From Myxococcus qinghaiensis (GTDB lineage Bacteria > Myxococcota > Myxococcia > Myxococcales > Myxococcaceae): 64,000 nucleotides of DNA. The stretch's first letter is position 1; every line of letters starts with the position of its first letter. The position numbers and the translations under genes are program-made. Below are positions 51,967 to 61,228 of this stretch, piece after piece. The stretch spans positions 1-64,000 of the forward strand of contig NZ_JAKCFA010000008.1 of NCBI RefSeq assembly GCF_024198215.1, read 5' to 3'. Under the pieces are notes generated by a model. It saw only the letters and a program-made list of their open reading frames with translations. It did no database searches and was not told the DNA's origin.

Positions 51967-53558
51967 AGCGGCAACCCCACGACGAACTCCGTTCCCTCGG
52001 CCGGGTCCGAGCGCACGCGGATGGACCCGCCATGTGCCCGGACGATGGAGTGCGCGGTCGACAAGCCCAGGCCCGTGCCTCCGTCCCGCGTGGTGAAGAA
52101 AGGCTCGAACAGGTGGCCCATCATCTCCTCGGTGATGCTTCCCGCCGAGTCCCACACGCGAATCTGCGCCTCCTTCTCGCTCCTCGCCAGCCCCACCTTC
52201 ACCTCCCCCTTCGGCCCCGCCGCCTGGAAGCCGTTGCGCACCAGGTTGATGAGCACCTGTCTCACCTGGTCCGGGTCCACCGCGGCCATCAGCCGCTCCT
52301 GCGCGGACACCTCCACCCGAACGTCCCGCGCCAGGGGGTCCGCCCTCAACATGTCCACCGTCTCCGCCAACAGCGCGTCCAGCAGCACCTCGCGGCGCAC
52401 CGGCTCCGGCGGCCTCGCGAAGCGCAGGAAGTCCTCCACCAGCCGCGCCAGCCGGTCCGACTCGCGCACCAGGATGTTGGTGAGCTTCACCACCATCACA
52501 TCCCGCGAGCACTCCTGCGCCAGCAGCTGCGCGGAGCCCCGCATCGCCGCCAGCGGGTTGCGCAGCTCGTGCGCCAGCTGCGCGGAGAGGGCCCCCAGGC
52601 TCGCCAGCCGGTCCGAGCGCTCCAGGTCCTCCTCCATCCGCCGCAGCTCCGTCAAATCCTGGAAGACGATGAGCAGCGCCCCCTGCTCGCCCTCCAGCGG
52701 CGTCACCGACAACCCGAGGATGAGGCGCCGCCGGCCTCCATCCGTGCCCACCACCAGCTCGCCTCGCGACGAGCGCGGCGCCAGCCCCGACACGCCGGGG
52801 AGCAGCGACTCCAGCGGCTGTCCCGCGCCGACCTCGTCCTCCAGTTGCAGGATGCCGCGCGCGGCGGCGTTCACGTACGTGACGCGCTTCTGGCTGTCAC
52901 AGGTGATGAGCCCCGACGGCATCGAGGAGAGAATCTGCTGCTGCAGCCCGCCAAGCCTGCGCAGGTCCGCCTCGCGCGCGGACAGCGCGCCACCCGTGGC
53001 GGAGAGCTGCCGGGACAGGTAGCCCGCCAGCACGGCGATGAGCGCCAGCGCCAGCAGGTTGCTGCCCAGCACGAAGAAGCCCCGGCTGGGCAACAGCGGC
53101 CCCAGGGGCGCGACGTCCGACAGCCGCTGCATCACCACCAGCCCGGCGAAGCACACCGCCGCGGCCGCCGCCACCCAGAGCGCGCCCCGCCAGTCCAGCA
53201 CCACCGCGGCGCCGATGACGGCCAGGCTGTAGAGGAACGTCAGCGGGGAGTCGGAACCCCCGCTCAGGTACACCAGGCCCGTGGCGATGGCGACGTCGCC
53301 CAGCACCTGTACCCACGCGTCCAGCCGCCCCGCCTGCTCCCGCCGCAGCCGGATGCCCACCACCACCGTGGAGATGTACGCGGCGACGATGACGGCGAGC
53401 GAGAGGGAGTCTGCCCGGCTCGGCTCCTCCAGGGGCTGGAGCAGCAGGCGACCCACGGTGATGACGAGCGACAGGCTCGCCGCCACCGTCCGGAACAACA
53501 CCAGCCAGACCAGGCGCGCGCGGAGCCTCTCGGCTTCGTCCGCGCGCGCACCAGTGAC
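51963..53558 (-). CDS. pilS: sensor histidine kinase PilS
   Basis: About 531 residues: roughly six N-terminal membrane helices (about 20-200), a PAS domain (about 215-310, ILSSMPSGLITCDSQKRVTYVN), then the kinase. The H box is LSAQLAHELRNPLAAMRGSA, the N box VLINLVRNGFQAAG, the F box LFEPFFTT and G2 GTGLGLST. The G1 box, normally DxGxG, reads DSAGSI. PilS senses pilin levels in relatives and controls PilR. GTG 53558 is proposed as start because it lies just past the pilC stop; an ATG at 53627 would overlap pilC. Confidence 0.9.
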   Translation of the reverse strand, partial: VTGARADEAERLRARLVWLVLFRTVAASLSLVITVGRLLLQPLEEPSRADSLSLAVIVAAYISTVVVGIRLRREQAGRLDAWVQVLGDVAIATGLVYLSGGSDSPLTFLYSLAVIGAAVVLDWRGALWVAAAAAVCFAGLVVMQRLSDVAPLGPLLPSRGFFVLGSNLLALALIAVLAGYLSRQLSATGGALSAREADLRRLGGLQQQILSSMPSGLITCDSQKRVTYVNAAARGILQLEDEVGAGQPLESLLPGVSGLAPRSSRGELVVGTDGGRRRLILGLSVTPLEGEQGALLIVFQDLTELRRMEEDLERSDRLASLGALSAQLAHELRNPLAAMRGSAQLLAQECSRDVMVVKLTNILVRESDRLARLVEDFLRFARPPEPVRREVLLDALLAETVDMLRADPLARDVRVEVSAQERLMAAVDPDQVRQVLINLVRNGFQAAGPKGEVKVGLARSEKEAQIRVWDSAGSITEEMMGHLFEPFFTTRDGGTGLGLSTAHSIVRAHGGSIRVRSDPAEGTEFVVGLPL

Positions 53559-53568
53559 AGCGAAGAAG

Positions 53569-54822
53569 CTACTTGATGGCACCGGCAATGGAGAAGATGG
53601 GCAGGTACATGGCGATGAGGAAGCCACCGACCACGCCGCCGAGGAACACCATCAACAGCGGCTCAATCATCGCCGTCAGCGAGCTGACGGCCGTGTCCAC
53701 TTCGTCGTCGTAGAAGTCGGCGATCTTGTTGAGCATCGTGTCCATGGCGCCCGTCGCTTCACCGACGCCAATCATCTGCACCACCATGGACGGGAACACC
53801 TTCGTCTCCAGCAGCGGACCGGCGATGTTCTTGCCTTCGGAGATCTTGCTGCGCACGTAGTAGATGGCCTCTTCCACCGTGCGATTGCCGGCCGTCTTCG
53901 CCGTCACGTCGAGCGCGTCGAGGATGGGCACACCCGAGGAGATCATCGTGCCCAGCGTGCGCGTGAAGCGCGCCACGGCCACCTTGCGGAGCACCGGGCC
54001 GAACAGCGGCAACTTCAGGAAGACCTTGTCCCAGAACTTGCGGCCCCGGGGCTGCCGGTAGCTCCAGGTGAAGGAGACGACGACCGCGGTGATGATGCTG
54101 ATGACGTGCAGCCAGTACGCCTCCGCCCAGGCGGACAGGTCCACGACGAACTGGGTGGGCGCCGGCAGCGCCGAGCCGAAGTCGGCGAACATCGCCGCGA
54201 ACACGGGCGTCACCTTGAGCAGCAGCAGCGCCGTCACGCCGATGGCGACCAGGATGACGATGGCCGGGTAGGTCATCGCGCCCTTGACCTTGCGCTTGAG
54301 CTTCTCCGCCTTCTCGCGGTAGGCCGCCAGACGGTTGAGGATGGTGTCGAGGATACCGCCGACCTCACCGGCCGCGCAGAGCTGGATGTAGAGCTCGTCG
54401 AAGACCTTGGGGTGCTCCTTGAGCGCATCCGCGAAGGTGCTGCCCTGCTCCACCTTGCTCTTGATGGCCAGCACCACCTTCTTGAAGGTGGGGTTGTCCA
54501 TCTGGTTGGCGAGGATGTCCAAGCACTGCACCAGGGGGAGGCCTGCGTCGATCATCGTCGCGAACTGGCGCGTGAAGACGAGGATGTCCTTGCCGGTGAC
54601 CCCACCCATGCCCGGGATGGTGATTTCGCCGTCGAAGGCGCTCTTCTTGCGCACCTTGACGGGATTGAGGCCCAGGGACTTCAGACGGGCGTTGACGGCC
54701 TCGCTGTCCAAGGCCTCCATCTCGCCCTTCTTCGTCTCCCCGCTCTTGGTCTTCGCCTCCCAGAGGAACTGGGCGGTGTTCTTCTTGGAAGGTGATGACT
54801 TCTGGACTGCAGTTGCTGCCAT
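53569..54822 (-). CDS. pilC: type IV pilus inner-membrane platform protein PilC
   Basis: A 417-residue GspF-family protein with two repeated cytoplasmic helical domains and three membrane helices. Recognisable pieces are FTRQFATMIDAGLPLVQCLDIL, TMISSGVPILDALDVTAKTAGN and the final VFLGGVVGGFLIAMYLPIF. It is the rotor that PilB and PilT act on and it carries pilins into and out of the fibre. It follows pilT after 57 bases and slightly precedes pilS. Confidence 0.97.
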   Translation of the reverse strand: MAATAVQKSSPSKKNTAQFLWEAKTKSGETKKGEMEALDSEAVNARLKSLGLNPVKVRKKSAFDGEITIPGMGGVTGKDILVFTRQFATMIDAGLPLVQCLDILANQMDNPTFKKVVLAIKSKVEQGSTFADALKEHPKVFDELYIQLCAAGEVGGILDTILNRLAAYREKAEKLKRKVKGAMTYPAIVILVAIGVTALLLLKVTPVFAAMFADFGSALPAPTQFVVDLSAWAEAYWLHVISIITAVVVSFTWSYRQPRGRKFWDKVFLKLPLFGPVLRKVAVARFTRTLGTMISSGVPILDALDVTAKTAGNRTVEEAIYYVRSKISEGKNIAGPLLETKVFPSMVVQMIGVGEATGAMDTMLNKIADFYDDEVDTAVSSLTAMIEPLLMVFLGGVVGGFLIAMYLPIFSIAGAIK

Positions 54823-54879
54823 GAGCTTGGCCTCCGCGAACGCCGCGCGAGTCTAACCGCTGAATCTCAAAACCAGGAA

Positions 54880-55992
54880 CTAACGACCCGCCGCTCCCCC
54901 GGCTGGTCGCTGACCCGCTGGGAGCACCCCACCCGTGGCGAGGATGTTGCGCAGCTCTTCCGGGTCGCTGGAGCGACCAAAGGCCTCGTCCTGGGAGATG
55001 AGCCGGCGCAAGAGCAGCGCCGCCAGGGCCTGATTGAAGGTCTGCATGCCGTACTTGGCCTGACCGACCTGCATGGACGAGTAGATCTGATGGACCTTGT
55101 CCTCACGGATGAGGTTCCGGATGGCGGGGTTGGGAATCATGACCTCCAGGGCAAGGATGCGGCCCGGACCGCCCGCCTTGGCCACCAGCGCCTGGCTCAT
55201 CACGCCCTCCAGCACGAAGGAGAGCTGGGCGCGCACCTGCGGCTGCTGGTACGGCGGGAACACGTCCAGGACGCGGTTGATGGTCTGCACGGCGCTGTTG
55301 GTGTGCAGCGTCGCGTAGCAGATGTGGCCTGTCTCGGCGATGGTGAGCGCGGCCTCGATGGTCTCCAGGTCGCGCAACTCGCCCACCAGCACGATGTCCG
55401 GGTCCTGGCGCAGGATGTACTTGAGGGCCGTCTTGAAGTTTCGCGTGTCCGCACCCACCTCGCGCTGATTGACGAGGCAGTTCTTGTGTGGGTGCAGGTA
55501 CTCGATGGGGTCCTCGATGGTCATGATGTGCTCATGACGCTCGGTGTTGATCTTGTCGATCATCGAGGCCAGCGTGGTGGACTTGCCCGAGCCCGTGGGG
55601 CCCGTCACCAGGATGAGGCCGCGCGGCTTCTTCACCAGCTCCGCCACGACGTTCGGCAGGCCCAGCTCCTGGAAGGTCAGAATCTTGAAGGGAATGGTGC
55701 GGAAGGCGCCGGCCACCGCGCCACGCTGCATGAAGATGTTGGCGCGAAAGCGCGACAGGCCCTTCACACCGAAGGACAGGTCCAGCTCGTTGTCCTCCTC
55801 GAACTTGTGCTTCTGGGCGTCCGTGAGGATGGAGTAGCAGAGCTGCTTGGTCTCCACGGGCGTCAGCGGCGCCGTCTTCAAGGGGACGAGCTCGCCGTCC
55901 ACGCGCAATTGCGGCGGCGAGCCGGTGGTGACGTGGAGGTCGGAAGCGCCCTTCTCGACCATCGCCTTGAGGAGCTGGTGCAGGTTGGCCAC
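54880..55992 (-). CDS. pilT: type IV pilus retraction ATPase PilT
   Basis: A 370-residue hexameric motor. An N-terminal PAS-like domain precedes the RecA-type core with Walker A GPTGSGKST and the Asp box TIEDPIEYLH. His box residues lie in GHICYATLHTNSA, and the C-terminal AIRNLIRE motif is specific for PilT and essential for retraction. The length is slightly longer than usual (about 345-370). It sits 39 bases after pilB. Confidence 0.98.
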   Translation of the reverse strand: MANLHQLLKAMVEKGASDLHVTTGSPPQLRVDGELVPLKTAPLTPVETKQLCYSILTDAQKHKFEEDNELDLSFGVKGLSRFRANIFMQRGAVAGAFRTIPFKILTFQELGLPNVVAELVKKPRGLILVTGPTGSGKSTTLASMIDKINTERHEHIMTIEDPIEYLHPHKNCLVNQREVGADTRNFKTALKYILRQDPDIVLVGELRDLETIEAALTIAETGHICYATLHTNSAVQTINRVLDVFPPYQQPQVRAQLSFVLEGVMSQALVAKAGGPGRILALEVMIPNPAIRNLIREDKVHQIYSSMQVGQAKYGMQTFNQALAALLLRRLISQDEAFGRSSDPEELRNILATGGVLPAGQRPAGGAAGR

Positions 55993-56031
55993 GGTGGGAG
56001 TGTCCTTCGGTGAGGCTGGGGGAGGGGGTGA

Positions 56032-57732
56032 CTAGAAACGGTCCGGCGCGGTGTTGCCGACCACTTCTTCCAGGGTGGTGTGGCCGTCCATCACCTTCTT
56101 GAGACCACTCATGCGAAGGCTGCTCATGCCCAGCCGGATGGCCTCCTGCTTGAGCTCCGCAGCGGACCCGCCGTTGATGACCAGCTCCTTGAGGCCGTCC
56201 CAGAAGGGCATGACCTCGTAGATGGCCACGCGGCCCCGGTAGCCACGGTCATTGCAGTCGCGGCAGCCGACCTTCTCGTACACCGTGAAGGTGCCCATCT
56301 TGTCCGGGGGGATGCCGGCGTCGATGAGGGCCTGCTCGTCCACCTTGTCCGCAGGCTTCTTGCAGGCGGGGCACAGGCGGCGCGCCAGACGCTGGGCGAG
56401 GATGAGGTTGAGCGAGGCCGTCACGAGGAACGGCTCGATGCCCATGTTGAGCAGACGGCTCACCGTGCCTGGGGCGTCGTTGGTGTGCAGCGTGGAGAGC
56501 ACCAGGTGGCCGGTGAGGGCGGCCTTGACGCCGATTTCCGCCGTCTCGAAGTCGCGGATCTCACCAATCATGATGATGTCCGGGTCCTGGCGGAGGAACG
56601 AGCGCAGGCCCGCGGCGAAGTTCAGGCCGATGTCTTCATGCATCTGCACCTGGTTGATGCCGGCGAAGTTGAATTCGACCGGGTCCTCGGCGGTGCAGAT
56701 GTTGGTGCCGACGTCGTTGAGGCTGGAGAGCGCGGAGTACAGCGTGGTCGTCTTGCCGGAGCCGGTGGGGCCTGTCACCAGCACCATGCCGTAGGGCCGG
56801 TCGATGGCCTCCTTGAACCAGGCCAGCGGCTCCGCGTCGAAGCCCAGCTTCGTCATGTCGAGCTGGAGGTTGCTCTTGTCGAGCAGACGCATCACGACCT
56901 TCTCGCCGAAGAGCGTGGGACACACGCTCACGCGGAAGTCCATCTCCTTGCCGCCGCCAATCTTGATCTTGATGCGGCCGTCCTGCGGCAGGCGTCGCTC
57001 GGAGATGTCCAGCGAGGCCATGATCTTCAGACGGGAGGTGATCGCGTTGCGCAGCTTCATCGGCGGGCGCATCACCTCGTACATCACGCCGTCAATCCGG
57101 AAGCGGACCCGGAAGTCCTTCTCGTACGGCTCGATGTGGATATCGGACGCGCGCTTCTTGATGGCGTCCATGAGGATGAGGTTCACCAGCTTGACGACGG
57201 GCGCGTCATCCGCGGCCTTCGCCATCTCGTCGATGTTCTCCGTCTCCTCCTTCGCCAGCTCGATGTCGTCGCCGACGTCGCCGACGATCTCCTCCATCGA
57301 GGGGCCCTTCTCCGCGTAGTAGCGCTCAATCGCCTCGCGGATGGAGACCTCCGACGCCACCACCGTCTCGATGTTGTAGCCGGTGAGGAACTTCAGGTCG
57401 TCCACCGCGAAGATGTTGGACGGGTCGCACATGGCGACAATCAGCGACGGGCCCGCGCGGTTGACGGGAATCACCAGGTGCTTCTCGGCCACTTCCTTGG
57501 GCACCAGCTTGATGATGTCCGGGTCGACGTCGAAGTCCTTCAGGTTGATGGCCGGCACGCCGTACTGCTTGGAGAGGAAGTCGGTGAGCTTCGACTCCTC
57601 GATGGCGCCCGTCTTGATGAGCGCGGTGCCGATGCGCGTGCCGCTCTTCTGCTGTTCTTCCTGGGCCTTGCGCAGCTGCTGGACGGAGATGAGATTCTCG
57701 CGGACCAGCAGTTCACCCAATCGACCGGACAT
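56032..57732 (-). CDS. pilB: type IV pilus extension ATPase PilB
   Basis: A 566-residue motor matching the length remembered for M. xanthus PilB. The N-terminal MshEN-type domain (1-150) with RLGELLVRENLISVQQL can bind c-di-GMP in relatives. The core has Walker A GPTGSGKTTT, Asp box AEDPVEFNF and the His box GHLVLSTLHTNDA. A tetracysteine zinc motif (CPACKK...CRDC) lies near the C-terminus. ATG 57732 starts the conserved sequence. A c-di-GMP-making enzyme is encoded about 2 kb downstream in the window. It heads pilB-T-C-S-R. Confidence 0.97.
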   Translation of the reverse strand: MSGRLGELLVRENLISVQQLRKAQEEQQKSGTRIGTALIKTGAIEESKLTDFLSKQYGVPAINLKDFDVDPDIIKLVPKEVAEKHLVIPVNRAGPSLIVAMCDPSNIFAVDDLKFLTGYNIETVVASEVSIREAIERYYAEKGPSMEEIVGDVGDDIELAKEETENIDEMAKAADDAPVVKLVNLILMDAIKKRASDIHIEPYEKDFRVRFRIDGVMYEVMRPPMKLRNAITSRLKIMASLDISERRLPQDGRIKIKIGGGKEMDFRVSVCPTLFGEKVVMRLLDKSNLQLDMTKLGFDAEPLAWFKEAIDRPYGMVLVTGPTGSGKTTTLYSALSSLNDVGTNICTAEDPVEFNFAGINQVQMHEDIGLNFAAGLRSFLRQDPDIIMIGEIRDFETAEIGVKAALTGHLVLSTLHTNDAPGTVSRLLNMGIEPFLVTASLNLILAQRLARRLCPACKKPADKVDEQALIDAGIPPDKMGTFTVYEKVGCRDCNDRGYRGRVAIYEVMPFWDGLKELVINGGSAAELKQEAIRLGMSSLRMSGLKKVMDGHTTLEEVVGNTAPDRF

Positions 57733-57944
57733 TCGTGAAGCCTCTTCCTGGTGGCACAGAAGGATGAGACGGGCGGGGGCCCGCCTCGCTCTTGGGAGAC
57801 AGGGGCGTTGCCTCGGGGCCCCACAGCACCTTTGGCACGGTTCCTGACAGCGAATTAGAGGGGAGCCGCGCACATCCGTCAAGGCGCCCTCTGGGGGCCC
57901 CCGACTCGCCAACCCGTTGAACAATCACGGGAAAAATGCGTGCG

Positions 57945-58874
57945 TCATTCCCCGGCCCGCGCAATCACCGTGCGAGCGGCCTCCACGTCGCGTTTGATCT
58001 GCCCCGTCAGCTCCGCCACGGAGCCGAAGCGCTGCTCGGGGCGCAGGCGCTCCAGGAACTGCACGCGCAGCTCCCGCCCGTAGATGTCCCCAGCGAAGTC
58101 CAGCAGGTGCGCCTCGATGGTGACCTCGGTGCCGCCGAAAGTCGGCTTGATTCCGATGTTGGCCGCCCCTCCGTGCCAGGTCCCCACGCCCTCGCCGCCG
58201 AGGAAGCGCACGCGGATGGCATAGACGCCCGGCGCGGGCCGCAGCTCGTTCTGGGTGTCCACGTTGGCGGTGGGAAAGCCGATGGTCCTCCCCCGCCCCG
58301 CGCCCGCCACCACCATGCCGTCCAAATCGAACGGGCGGCCGAGCAGCCGGCACGCGGCGGACACCCGGCCCTCCAGGATGTACTCGCGCACCCTCGAGGA
58401 CGAGGCCACCACGCCGTCCACCGTGACGGGCGTCACCACGTGGACGCGGGCGCCCCGCCGGGCCGCCGCCTCGCGCAGCGTCTCCACGGTGCCCGCGCGC
58501 GCCGCGCCGTAGGTGAAGTCGCTGCCCACCACCACATGCGCCACGCCGAGCGCGTCGAAGAGCGTGGCCTCGAAGTCCGCGGGCCCCGTGCGCGCGTAGT
58601 CGCGTGAGAAGGCCTGCACCACCGTGGCCTCCAGCCCCAGGTCCGCGAGCAGCTCCAGGCGGCGGGGCAACAGGGTAATCAGCTTGGGCGCCAGGTCCGG
58701 CTGGAGCACCTTGCCCGGGTGGGGATTGAAGGTGAACGCCGCGGGGGAAGCGTGCCTGCGCGCCTCCGCGAAGAGGGCCTGGTGGCCCACGTGCACCCCG
58801 TCGAAGTTGCCCAGGGCGAGCGCCCGGCCGATCAGCGCCCGGCCCGCCTCCGCCACTGACTGGAAGACCTTCAT
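57945..58874 (-). CDS. ribF: bifunctional riboflavin kinase/FAD synthetase
   Basis: A 309-residue enzyme that turns riboflavin into FMN and FAD. The FAD synthetase half has ALGNFDGVHVGHQALF and VVGSDFTYGAARAG. The kinase half has RTIGFPTANVD and GVYAIRV, plus TFGGTEVTIEAHLLDFAGDIYGREL. ATG 58874 has a very strong AGGGGGG ribosome site. It is divergent from trmB. Confidence 0.95.
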   Translation of the reverse strand: MKVFQSVAEAGRALIGRALALGNFDGVHVGHQALFAEARRHASPAAFTFNPHPGKVLQPDLAPKLITLLPRRLELLADLGLEATVVQAFSRDYARTGPADFEATLFDALGVAHVVVGSDFTYGAARAGTVETLREAAARRGARVHVVTPVTVDGVVASSSRVREYILEGRVSAACRLLGRPFDLDGMVVAGAGRGRTIGFPTANVDTQNELRPAPGVYAIRVRFLGGEGVGTWHGGAANIGIKPTFGGTEVTIEAHLLDFAGDIYGRELRVQFLERLRPEQRFGSVAELTGQIKRDVEAARTVIARAGE

Positions 58875-58940
58875 GTCCCCCCTATACCAGTGTTTTTCCC
58901 TGGCCAGACCCCGCTCGCCCGTGCTTGGAGCGCCCTCCTC

Positions 58941-59561
58941 ATGCCACGCCCCCGCTTGCTGCCAGACCCCGTCGGCCTCCACCTCATCGCCCAGGAGACC
59001 CCTCCGGACTGGGACGCCGAGTTCGGCTTCCCGGGCCCCCTGGAGCTCGAAATCGGCTCCGGCGCCGGCGGCCACGCGCTGGAGTACTGCCGCCGCAACC
59101 CCACCGTCCGCTTCGTCGCCTTCGAGTGGCGCAAGAAGTACGCGCGCGACACCCAGGAGCGCGCCCAGAAGGCCGGGATGAAGAACCTGCGCGTCGTCGA
59201 GTCCGACGCCCGCTTCGCCGTCCCCCGCATCTTCGCGGACGGCTCGCTCTCCGCCATCCACCTCCAGTTCCCGGACCCCTGGTGGAAGCGCGCCCACGCC
59301 AAGCGCGCCGTCGTGCAGCCGGACTTCGCCGCCCTCCTGCTGGCCAAGCTCGCCCCCGGCGGCCGCTTCGACATGCGCACCGACGTCGAGGACCGCGCCC
59401 ACAATATGCTCTCCATCCTGGAATCCGTGGGTTTCCACAACCCCCTGGGTTCCGGCGTTTTCCATCCCTATGACCCGGAGGAGGTGCCCTCGACGCGGGA
59501 GCGGCGGTACCTGGCCTCCGGGGAGCCGGTGTACCGGGCCCGGCTCGTCAAACCCGGCTGA
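58941..59561 (+). CDS. trmB: tRNA (guanine-N7-)-methyltransferase
   Basis: A 206-residue enzyme that methylates G46 of tRNAs. The SAM loop is LELEIGSGAGGHALEY, and the family motif HLQFPDPWWKRAHAKRAVV is intact, followed by GGRFDMRTDVEDRAH. The length is typical. ATG 58941 was preferred because upstream codons read through the leader. It is divergent from ribF with about 66 bases between the starts. Confidence 0.95.
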   Translation: MPRPRLLPDPVGLHLIAQETPPDWDAEFGFPGPLELEIGSGAGGHALEYCRRNPTVRFVAFEWRKKYARDTQERAQKAGMKNLRVVESDARFAVPRIFADGSLSAIHLQFPDPWWKRAHAKRAVVQPDFAALLLAKLAPGGRFDMRTDVEDRAHNMLSILESVGFHNPLGSGVFHPYDPEEVPSTRERRYLASGEPVYRARLVKPG

Positions 59562-59669
59562 GCCTCCAGAAGACGGGGACTTGCCCTACCCCTTGGCTTC
59601 CTGGAGTCGTCAGGAGACAATCAAAGGCATTCTGGCAGAGCGGGATGATTGCACTGGGGGCGCAACCGC

Positions 59670-60713
59670 ATGGCGGAGGGTGATTGGAAGAGGACGCCGG
59701 AGGTAGCCCGGCGGACGGGGTCGGGCGGCGAGCTGAGCGGCCGGACGGTGCTCATCGTCGACGATGACCCGGCGCACGTGGCGCACGTGCGCGAGGGGCT
59801 GGCGCCGCGAGGGTACGTCTTCAAGGAAGCCCATGACGGGACGCAGGCGCTGTCGGCCATCCGCGAGGCGAGGCCGGACCTCATCCTGATGGACGTGGAG
59901 ATGCCGGGGCTGGGCGGCGTGGAGGTGTGCCGCATCATCAAGGCGAACTCCGGGGAGGAGGGCTTCGGCTTCATCCCGGTGATTCTGATGACGGCGCGGC
60001 AGGCGGCGGGGAAGGTGGAGGGGCTGGAGCTGGGGGCGGACGACTACCTGGTGAAGCCCTTCGACATGCTGGAGCTGTCGGCGCGGGTGAAGTCGATGCT
60101 GCGGCTCAAGGCGCTCCAGGACGCGCTGGTGGAGAAGAACCGGGAGCTGGACAAGGCCAACAAGGAGCTGGCGCGGCGACGCGAGGAGCTGCTCGCCTTG
60201 AGCCGCACGGACGCGCTCACGGGCCTGTTCAACCGGCGCTGCTTCGAGGAGCGGCTGAGCGACGAGTTCGCGCGCTCGCGGCGCTACCAGTCGCCCTTGT
60301 CGCTGGTGATGCTGGACATCGACCACTTCAAGCGCATCAACGACACCTTCGGCCACCCCTTCGGGGACCAGGTGCTCAAGGCGGTGGCGCAGACGACGCG
60401 CTCGCGGCTGCGCGAGGTGGACGTACTGGCGCGCTATGGCGGAGAGGAGTTCATTGCCCTGTTGCCGGAGACGGGGACGGCGGACGCGCTCAAGGTGTGC
60501 GAGCGCGTGCGCGAGGCCATCGCCGGGCTGCGGGTGGAGCACGTGGGTGTGGACGGGAAGCGGCAGGAGGTGCGCCTGACGGCGTCGCTGGGCGTGGCCA
60601 CGGTGCCCTCGGCGGACCTGGAGAGCTCGGAGGCGCTGCTGCGCGCGGCGGACGCGGGGCTGTACGCAGCCAAGGGAGCGGGGCGAAACCGTGTCCAGCA
60701 ACACGTTCCGTGA
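59670..60713 (+). CDS. response regulator diguanylate cyclase (REC-GGDEF)
   Basis: A 347-residue protein: receiver domain (about 25-145, phosphoacceptor D75 in LILMDVEMPG), coiled-coil linker (about 150-178), and GGDEF domain (180-345) with an intact GGEEF (257-261). An inhibitory I-site is present (R248-x2-D251). It should make c-di-GMP when phosphorylated. No kinase gene is adjacent. c-di-GMP controls T4P and exopolysaccharide in M. xanthus, so the neighbourhood to pilB is suggestive. ATG 59670 has GGGGG nine bases ahead. Confidence 0.93.
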   Translation: MAEGDWKRTPEVARRTGSGGELSGRTVLIVDDDPAHVAHVREGLAPRGYVFKEAHDGTQALSAIREARPDLILMDVEMPGLGGVEVCRIIKANSGEEGFGFIPVILMTARQAAGKVEGLELGADDYLVKPFDMLELSARVKSMLRLKALQDALVEKNRELDKANKELARRREELLALSRTDALTGLFNRRCFEERLSDEFARSRRYQSPLSLVMLDIDHFKRINDTFGHPFGDQVLKAVAQTTRSRLREVDVLARYGGEEFIALLPETGTADALKVCERVREAIAGLRVEHVGVDGKRQEVRLTASLGVATVPSADLESSEALLRAADAGLYAAKGAGRNRVQQHVP

Positions 60714-60768
60714 GGTGGACGCACCCAAGGCTTTCCCCCGGCGCCGCTTTGACCTAAACCCCACCTCC

Positions 60769-61185
60769 ATGCGCCTGACCGCGACGATGCCCTGGTTGCT
60801 GGCCCTGCTCCTGGTGGGCGTGGCCGGCTGCAACCAGCCCCGCTTCGGCACACCGCAAGATGCGTATACGTCCTTCCACCGGCTGGTGAAGCGCGGTGAG
60901 TTCCGCGCGGCCTGGGGCGCCTTGTCCCAGCCCACCCAGACGGCCCTGACGAAGCGGGCCCAGGCGGTGGCTGACGCCTCCGGGGGCGCGGTGAAACCCG
61001 AGCCCCTGGGCCTCTTCTTCGCGAATGTCCCCCCTCCTCCGGATGTTACGGAGGTCTCCCTGGTCCGGGAGGCGAACGACGAGGCGACCGTGCTCGTTCG
61101 CTCGTCAGGCAGCACCCACGAGGTCCGGATGGTCCGTGAGCCGTCTGGGTGGAAAGTGGACCTCTCAGCCTCCCTCCAGCCGTGA
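60769..61185 (+). CDS. small lipoprotein, DUF4878-like layout
   Basis: A 138-residue protein with a lipoprotein signal (WLLALLLVGVAGC, Cys21). The mature domain has GTPQDAYTSFHRLVKRGEFRAAWGALSQPTQ, like NTF2/DUF4878-type lipoproteins, and ends in EVRMVREPSGWKVDL. That fold often binds small ligands; the role here is unknown. ATG 60769 gives the signal peptide. It starts 55 bases after the diguanylate cyclase gene. Confidence 0.78.
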   Translation: MRLTATMPWLLALLLVGVAGCNQPRFGTPQDAYTSFHRLVKRGEFRAAWGALSQPTQTALTKRAQAVADASGGAVKPEPLGLFFANVPPPPDVTEVSLVREANDEATVLVRSSGSTHEVRMVREPSGWKVDLSASLQP

Positions 61186-61228
61186 AGCCGGGCATGCCCG
61201 GGCTCCTCGCATCAGGTAACGTACGACT

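Noticed and set aside
51966..52512. Upstream extension of pilR to 52512
   Set aside because: The extra 182 residues are Gly/Arg-rich translation of the wrong frame of pilS; the receiver domain begins right after the GTG at 51966.
52032..53576. Plus-strand frame of about 500 codons over pilS
   Set aside because: Antisense shadow rich in Arg/His/Gln; pilS has all kinase boxes on the other strand.
57833..57848. TGGCACGGTTCCTGAC upstream of pilB, looking like a sigma54 -24 box
   Set aside because: It faces away from pilB and lacks the GC doublet ten bases after GG, so it does not fit a -24/-12 promoter.
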